Positions 15,238-18,987 of a stretch of DNA of 18,987 nt are shown here, piece by piece (positions within the stretch are counted from its first letter, which is position 1; each line of letters opens with the position of its first letter). The stretch is from positions 1 to 18,987 of the forward strand of contig JAWVZY010000013.1 of NCBI GenBank assembly GCA_033721955.1. Direction: 5' to 3'. The position numbers and the translations under genes were made by a program. The notes beneath the pieces are model-generated. The model was not told the origin of the DNA. It searched no databases and worked only from the letters and a program-made list of their open reading frames with translations. This DNA comes from JAWVZY01 sp033721955 (GTDB lineage Bacteria; Patescibacteriota; Minisyncoccia; Spechtbacterales; 2-12-FULL-38-22).

Positions 15238-16722
15238 ATGAAAAAATTCTATATAACAACAGCTATAGATTACGTAAACGGTAAACCCCACATAGGCCAC
15301 ACGCTTGAAAAGGTGCAAGCCGATGTTGCCGCAAGGTATCACCGCCTAAAGGGCGATGATGTTTATTATCTTACAGGCACAGATGAGCACGGGGCAAAAA
15401 TTGCCCGCTCAGCAGAGAAGGCGGGCAAGCCGGTTGAAAAATACGCAGCTGAAAATGCCAAGGCATTTCAGGAGGCCTGGGATAATTTAAATATTTCATA
15501 TGATTATTTTATACGCACAAGCAATAAAACCCGCCATTGGCCTTCAGTTCGCAAGGTATGGCAGGGGCTGGCGGCAAATGATGATATTTATAAAAAAAGC
15601 TATACAGGCCTCTACTGCGTGGGTCATGAAGCATTTGTAACAAAAAAAGATCTGAACAAAGAGGGTAAATGTGAAATTCATGATGCCGAGCCCGAAAAGG
15701 TAGAGGAGGAGAATTATTTTTTCAAACTTTCTAAATATACAAAAAAAGTAGAAAAAGCCATTAAGAGCGGTGAAATGAAAATAGTTCCAAAAAGCCGTGA
15801 AAATGAAATATTAAAACTGGCAGAAAAGGGCTTTGAAGATGTAAGCTTTTCCCGCCCAAGCAAGGATCTTAAATGGGGTGTTCCGGTACCGCGTGATAAA
15901 TCTCAAACAATTTATGTATGGGCAGACGCTCTGACAAATTATATCTCCGCTCTTGGCTGGGGAACATCAAACGATAAAAAATATAAAAAATATTGGCCTG
16001 CGGATGTGCAGGTAATAGGAAAAGATATTTTGCGCTTTCATGCTGCCATTTGGCCCGGAATCCTCTTATCTCTCGGCCTGCCCCTGCCCAAAAAGCTTTT
16101 TGTGCACGGTTTTATAAATGTAGAGGGCAAAAAGCTTTCAAAAACACTTGGCAATGTAATTGACCCAAATGAAATAGTAGAAAAATACGGAGCTGATGCT
16201 TTGCGCTATTATATGCTATCTGAGATTCAGCCAACTAAAGACGGTGATTTTTCAGTTGAAAAGTTTGAGGCCCGCTACAACGGCGATCTTGCCCTTGGCC
16301 TGGGTAATCTTTTGGCTCGCATAACAAGTTTAGGCGAGAAATATCTGGATAAACCCCTTGAGAGCAAATTAACTTCCGTCTCACAAAAAGAGCTTGATAA
16401 AAGATGGAAGGCATACGAAGGTTACATGGAAGAACTTCAGTTTTCAGACGCTATCAGGGAGGTAAGTGCGCTGATCTCATACGCCGATAAACGCATAAAC
16501 GATACAAAACTTTGGGTTCTTGCAAAAGAGGATGCCGGTAAATTTAAAGAGGAAATTTCAGATGTAGCTACAATTTTAGCTTATGTTGCCTGGATGCTCA
16601 CCCCTGTTATACCCACAACCTCTGAAAAAGTATTTAACCAGTTAGGCATTAAGCCCGGCGCTAAAAAGACATGGAAGTTTAAGATGGAAAAGGGAGAGGC
16701 GCTATTTCCAAGATTAGAGTAG
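15238..16722 (+). CDS. metG: Methionyl-tRNA synthetase
   Basis: This class I synthetase charges initiator and elongator tRNA-Met. The 494 residues start with FYITTAIDYVNGKPHIGHTLE, where HIGH is at 18-21. LTGTDEHGAKIARSAEKAGK follows, then the Met-pocket region RLKWGVPVPRD and QTIYVWADALTNYISALG as the family sequence. The KMSKS-type motif is KLSKT at 299-303 (EGKKLSKTLGNVIDP). The C-terminal anticodon-binding helices end at FPRLE. The connective peptide has CVGHEAF and GKCEIHD but no full four-Cys zinc knuckle, so it is the MetG2-like, zinc-poor type, and there is no C-terminal tRNA-binding (Tyr-repeat) domain. The start has no SD (AATTTTAAATTT before ATG). A structured repeat begins one nucleotide after its stop. 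Confidence 0.96.
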   Translation: MKKFYITTAIDYVNGKPHIGHTLEKVQADVAARYHRLKGDDVYYLTGTDEHGAKIARSAEKAGKPVEKYAAENAKAFQEAWDNLNISYDYFIRTSNKTRHWPSVRKVWQGLAANDDIYKKSYTGLYCVGHEAFVTKKDLNKEGKCEIHDAEPEKVEEENYFFKLSKYTKKVEKAIKSGEMKIVPKSRENEILKLAEKGFEDVSFSRPSKDLKWGVPVPRDKSQTIYVWADALTNYISALGWGTSNDKKYKKYWPADVQVIGKDILRFHAAIWPGILLSLGLPLPKKLFVHGFINVEGKKLSKTLGNVIDPNEIVEKYGADALRYYMLSEIQPTKDGDFSVEKFEARYNGDLALGLGNLLARITSLGEKYLDKPLESKLTSVSQKELDKRWKAYEGYMEELQFSDAIREVSALISYADKRINDTKLWVLAKEDAGKFKEEISDVATILAYVAWMLTPVIPTTSEKVFNQLGIKPGAKKTWKFKMEKGEALFPRLE

Positions 16723-16723
16723 G

Positions 16724-16952
16724 CGCTCTGCCAAACCGTTTCTTTAAAGTACCGCGGTCCGATTTTTCCAGCGAAAATCGTCCGCTGCCTCTCGCTTGGC
16801 GGCCCCTTCGGGGACCAAGCCCGCCTGCGCTCCGGATGCTGAGGATAGCGAGCGAAAAGAAAGCTTGCTTTATTTTCCGAGCGACGCAGGCAGACCGCTG
16901 TGCGTTCGAGCTACTTTAAACAAAGTTTGGCTCCGCTTTTTAAATATAAAAG
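16724..16952 (+). repeat. MITE-like structured repeat, copy A
   Basis: This fills the metG-tatD gap. It matches copy B (18057-18213, opposite strand) almost throughout, except for about 72 nt present only here. The ends are inverted repeats of each other: GCCAAACCG/TTTCTTTAAAGTA (16730-16751) against TACTTTAAACAAAGTTTGGC (16912-16931). Internal stems are CGATTTT/AAAATCG (16760-16766/16774-16780), then a CCCC-TTC-GGGG hairpin near 16803-16813 flanked by CTTGG/CCAAG. The extra part (about 16835-16907) adds a branch bounded by CCTGCG/CGCAGG (16824-16829/16885-16890). No transposase is present. The element ends about 9 nt before the tatD ATG, so any tatD promoter lies in or beside it. Confidence 0.8.
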
Positions 16953-16961
16953 ATAAAATTT

Positions 16962-17813
16962 ATGCTTGTAGATACTCACGGTCACCTAAACTTTAATGCT
17001 TATAAAGACGATTCAAAAGAGGCGCTCGAAAGAGCGCTTTCAGCGGGTATTTCTTTAATTATGCCCGGCTCTCAGTATTCAACCTCAAAGCGTGCTGTAG
17101 AGCTTGCTGAAAAATGGAATGATTCCCGTGTTTGGGCCGCGGTCGGTCTGCACCCAATTCACATAGAAAAGCGTAAGGTAGATAAAAATGAAGTTGGCGA
17201 GCATATAGAATACGAAACCTATGCCGAGAAGTTTGATAGAGAAAAATACCAAGAGCTTGCAAAGTCAGATAAGGTAGTTGCAATAGGGGAGGTCGGTCTT
17301 GATTACTGGTATCGCCCAAAGGATAAATCAAAAAGGGCCCCATACGAAAATAAACAGGCCGAGGCCTTAAAAGAGCAGATGAACTTTGCCCTGGATATGG
17401 AGTTGCCCCTTATTCTGCATTGCCGCATTGCTCACAAAAACCTTATTAAAATTTTGCGCGATCACCCCCACACCGAAAAGTTTGATATTCCCGGCGTTGT
17501 ACATTCATACACAGGTAGTGCCAAACAATTTAAAGAATTTGAGGCCATGGGTTATTACATAGGGGTTAATGGTTTAATTTTTAAGCTGGATCTTGTACGC
17601 GATGCTGTAAAAGCCGCCCCGTTGGAGAGAATAGTACTTGAGACAGACGCTCCATACTTGAATCCGCCCCAAGTAGAGGAGGAGCGCAACGAACCTGCAA
17701 ACCTAAAATATATAGCGGAGAAAATTGCAGAGATAAAAGGGGTGCCATTTGAAGAAGTAGAGAAACAAACTACAGAAAACGCACAGCGTGTTTTTGGAGT
17801 AGAGTTTAAATAA
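16962..17813 (+). CDS. tatD: TatD-family metal-dependent hydrolase (DNase)
   Basis: TatD enzymes are cytosolic metal-dependent nucleases of the amidohydrolase superfamily, linked to DNA repair and to degradation of DNA or D-aminoacyl products. All five ligand sites are present in the 283 residues: His6 and His8 (VDTHGHL), Glu110 (AIGEVGLDYW), His153 (LILHCR), His181 (VVHSYTG) and Asp229 (VLETDAPYLNPP). The length is slightly above the usual 260, because of an insertion near 71-95 (KVDKNEVGEHIEYETYAEK). The start has no SD; TATAAA and TAAAAT boxes lie within the 17 nt upstream. Repeat copies lie on both sides in inverted orientation, but the conserved metG-tatD order argues that tatD is native here and not a transposed cargo. 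A strong palindromic terminator follows. Confidence 0.95.
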   Translation: MLVDTHGHLNFNAYKDDSKEALERALSAGISLIMPGSQYSTSKRAVELAEKWNDSRVWAAVGLHPIHIEKRKVDKNEVGEHIEYETYAEKFDREKYQELAKSDKVVAIGEVGLDYWYRPKDKSKRAPYENKQAEALKEQMNFALDMELPLILHCRIAHKNLIKILRDHPHTEKFDIPGVVHSYTGSAKQFKEFEAMGYYIGVNGLIFKLDLVRDAVKAAPLERIVLETDAPYLNPPQVEEERNEPANLKYIAEKIAEIKGVPFEEVEKQTTENAQRVFGVEFK

Positions 17814-17818
17814 ATATT

Positions 17819-17848
17819 AAAAACACCTCAACGCGTTGAGGTGTTTTT
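17819..17848. terminator. Perfect palindromic terminator after tatD
   Basis: A 30-nt perfect palindrome is centred between 17833 and 17834 (half site AAAAACACCTCAACG). It has a G/C-rich middle and five As and Ts at the ends, giving a T run in both directions. It starts 6 nt past the tatD stop and can act on either strand. Confidence 0.85.
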
Positions 17849-17858
17849 ATATACCTCC

Positions 17859-18050
17859 AACACTAAACCATTTTACTCCACGCTGCCATTCAGTCGCTTT
17901 GGCAAATATAACCTCGTTCATTTAACGCAAATGCGACAGCTTGTGCCTTTGGCACTACGGCCTGACGGCAAGACGCATTTGCTATTCACTTCGGGTATTT
18001 GCACAAAGCTCCCTCATTCCCGCTTACGACGGAATAAAATGGTTTGTGTT
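17859..18050. repeat. Hairpin element with inverted termini (element C)
   Basis: The ends are AACAC-T-AAACCATTTTA (17859-17875) and TAAAATGGTTT-GTGTT (18035-18050), matching over about 16 bp with one extra base, and continuing as TCC/GGA after one mismatch. Inside are nested perfect inverted pairs at 17902-17908/17996-18002 (GCAAATA), 17927-17935/17974-17982 (GCAAATGCG) and 17943-17947/17951-17955 (GTGCC/GGCAC). The whole 192 nt can fold as one long interrupted hairpin. It shares no clear sequence with copies A/B. The open frame across it (17841-18308) has no coding features. Confidence 0.7.
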
Positions 18051-18056
18051 TACGGC

Positions 18057-18213
18057 CTTTTATATAAAAAGCGAAGCCAAACTTTGTTTAAAGTAGCTCT
18101 CGGACTGCAGGCCGGCTTGGCCCCCGAAGGGGCAGCCAAAGGAGAGCGCAGCGGCAGATTTTCGCCGGAAAAATCTGACCGCGGTATCTTTAAACAAACG
18201 GTTTGGCGGAGCG
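18057..18213 (-). repeat. MITE-like structured repeat, copy B
   Basis: This is the reverse-strand counterpart of copy A. It has the same terminal inverted repeats (GCCAAACTTTGTTTAAAGTA near 18076 and AAACGGTTTGGCGGAGCG ending at 18213), the same TTTT-loop stem and the same CCCC-TTC-GGGG hairpin, but lacks the 72-nt insert. The stem CAGATTTT/AAAATCTG (18155-18162/18170-18177) has an A-T pair where copy A has C-G, a compensatory change that supports a conserved fold. It begins 6 nt after element C and lies 244 nt after tatD. Confidence 0.78.
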
Positions 18214-18230
18214 GCTTTAAGGGTAACAAA

Positions 18231-18265
18231 TTGACAATACACCATTTTTGGTGTATTTTTATTTT
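18231..18265 (+). terminator. Hairpin with T tail overlapping a promoter-like TTGACA-N17-TATTTT
   Basis: AATACACC (18236-18243) pairs with GGTGTATT (18250-18257) around ATTTTT, followed by TTTATTTT, as in a terminator on the plus strand. The same bases spell TTGACA (18231-18236), a 17-nt spacer and TATTTT (18254-18259). It is either a terminator for transcripts from the repeat region or the promoter for the 18392 gene; only one reading need be true. Confidence 0.5.
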
Positions 18266-18310
18266 GAAGCTTAGGTTTTTACACCTTCGCTTCGGGTTTT
18301 GCTTTTAGAT

Positions 18311-18384
18311 GCTTCCCAAAAAGCAGAATTTGCAAAGAGCCACCGGCCACGAGGTCACCGGCTCAAAGCCAAGGAAGCAGGAGG
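18311..18384 (+). promoter_or_regulatory. Structured 5' leader ending at a strong SD
   Basis: GCTTCC (18311-18316) pairs with GGAAGC (18373-18378), which touches the SD AGGAGG (18379-18384). Inside is the hairpin GAGCC-ACC-GGCC-ACGA-GGTC-ACC-GGCTC (18337-18364), with a symmetric ACC/ACC internal loop and one G-U pair. A small GCA/TGC stem (18323-18325/18331-18333) and A-rich joints complete a possible three-way junction. It could control access to the SD. I do not recognise a known riboswitch class. Confidence 0.45.
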
Positions 18385-18391
18385 TAATATA

Positions 18392-18987
18392 ATGGTAGCG
18401 CAACGCAATTGTTGTGATACAGATATGCTCGAAGATCATGATCTTGGTTGTGAAAAAAATCCGGTAGATATAAATAGTATAGATGAGAAAACATTGACCC
18501 GCAGAGTAAGGGATTTTCTAAATAAAGATATGCCTATTGAAAAAAAGATAGAAATAGCAAAAGAGCATGGACTAGATATTCCCACTTATCCTCAAACCCC
18601 GCCTGATTATCATTACGAACACGGCAGGCCGTACTTTGACCCGCTTCAGGTGAGGCATGCAAGCGATATGGAAGAGGGAGAAGATTATTTTCTGGTATCA
18701 AAACTTAGGGGCGACCAGGTTCATGGTAAGAGAATAACTTTCAAGGGATTTGAGTATAACTCAGAGGAAGAAAAATGGTATATGCTTTATGATTACGGAC
18801 ATACACCTCCGCCTCGAGGCGAGGGGAAATGGCCATTTGAAAAGATATCTCTTGAAGCAGTATCTTTGCATCCGATAGACAAACCTGCGTTGCTTTCCAG
18901 AAATGGTGGCGATCTTAAGCCATACGACTATTCTTGGGCGCACAATTATCTGGAATTTGCCCTTTCTGCAACTGATTGCAATTGCCC
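18392..18987 (+). CDS. Partial hypothetical protein (C-terminus beyond window edge)
   Basis: The frame opens at the ATG at 18392, 7 nt after a perfect AGGAGG site, and continues for 198 codons without a stop to the window edge. It has no signal peptide or membrane segment. Residues 1-25 hold three cysteines (RNCCDTDMLEDHDLGCEK), and a charged helix follows (DEKTLTRRVRDFLNKDMPIEKKIEIAKEH as adjoining runs). A Pro/Tyr/His-rich stretch (PTYPQTPPDYHYEHGRPYF) leads to a beta-rich domain (EEGEDYFLVSKLRG, KRITFKGFEYNSEEEKWYML). I do not recognise a family. Codon use resembles its neighbours. The strong SD and the structured leader support a real gene, and its expression signals differ from the SD-less operon genes. 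Confidence 0.75.
   Translation, partial: MVAQRNCCDTDMLEDHDLGCEKNPVDINSIDEKTLTRRVRDFLNKDMPIEKKIEIAKEHGLDIPTYPQTPPDYHYEHGRPYFDPLQVRHASDMEEGEDYFLVSKLRGDQVHGKRITFKGFEYNSEEEKWYMLYDYGHTPPPRGEGKWPFEKISLEAVSLHPIDKPALLSRNGGDLKPYDYSWAHNYLEFALSATDCNC

Larger units (their letters stand above)
17814..18391. other. 578-nt non-coding region after tatD
   Basis: In order, this stretch holds the palindromic terminator, element C, repeat copy B, a terminator/promoter-like hairpin at 18231-18265 and the structured leader of the 18392 gene. The only long open frame (17841-18308) crosses all the inverted repeats, has no start signal, and reads as composition-driven sequence, so I see no protein gene. Positions 18266-18310 show no feature beyond T-rich and TTCGCTTCGGG sequence. 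Confidence 0.7.

Noticed and set aside
16796..16996. 66-codon open frame between metG and tatD
   Set aside because: It lies in repeat copy A and runs into the tatD start; no coding signals.
16724..18213. Composite transposon carrying tatD
   Set aside because: The flanking repeats are inverted, but no transposase is present and rsmI-metG-tatD is a conserved neighbourhood, so tatD is probably native.
17841..18308. 155-codon open frame after tatD
   Set aside because: It crosses the terminator side, element C, copy B and a terminator-like hairpin, has no start signal, and its sequence has no domain-like pattern.
18311..18384. Cyclic-di-GMP-I riboswitch
   Set aside because: GCAAAG...CC.CCGGCC recalls part of that class, but the other conserved half (GGCAAACC region and tetraloop-receptor) is missing.

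Overview
The window looks like a chromosomal segment of a small-genome bacterium of the Candidate Phyla Radiation (Patescibacteria, probably Parcubacteria-like). This is inferred from AT-leaning DNA, dense packing of housekeeping genes, short versions of some proteins (RecO of 197 residues), membrane-anchored Ig-fold proteins embedded in a translation operon, many starts without a Shine-Dalgarno site, and compact structured repeats between genes. TGA is used as a stop (end of glyS), so the code is the standard bacterial one rather than the Gly-TGA code of Gracilibacteria. No 16S gene is present, so the taxonomy is not proven.

Layout. Positions 1-296 (minus) hold the start of a membrane-anchored protein cut by the window edge. 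Positions 297-515 hold a bidirectional hairpin, a structured element that repeats 19 nt of the tmRNA 3' end, and the ssrA terminator. Positions 516-1324 (minus) are smpB-ssrA, the trans-translation pair. A divergent promoter region then leads to a small hypothetical gene (1433) and a dCMP-deaminase-type gene (1925), each followed by a terminator hairpin. From 2491 to 12024 runs a tight plus-strand operon: argS, ileS, recO, an anchored Ig-like protein, glyS and an anchored hypothetical, with gaps of 5-20 nt or a 4-nt overlap. A new promoter precedes an M16 peptidase (12075), followed by an AI-2E-type membrane protein, rsmI, metG and tatD. The rsmI-metG-tatD neighbourhood is also known from Firmicutes. 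After tatD comes a 578-nt non-coding region with a palindromic terminator, two TIR-bounded repeat elements, a terminator-like hairpin and a structured leader in front of a partial hypothetical gene with a strong SD.

How the genes work together. The window is mainly translation and its quality control: four aminoacyl-tRNA synthetases (Arg, Ile, Gly, Met), an rRNA methyltransferase, and ribosome rescue by SmpB/tmRNA. Recombinational repair (RecO), a TatD nuclease, nucleotide deamination and several envelope proteins accompany them.

Most notable points. (1) The isoleucyl-tRNA synthetase carries a complete histidine-phosphatase domain (RHG, TRxRQTA and SHGH motifs) inserted between the two CxxC halves of an internal zinc ribbon. 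(2) Two homologous MITE-like elements lie in inverted orientation on either side of tatD; they have their own terminal inverted repeats and one compensatory base-pair change. (3) A second, unrelated hairpin element with 15-20 bp inverted termini abuts one of them. (4) A short duplicate of the tmRNA 3' end lies just downstream of ssrA.
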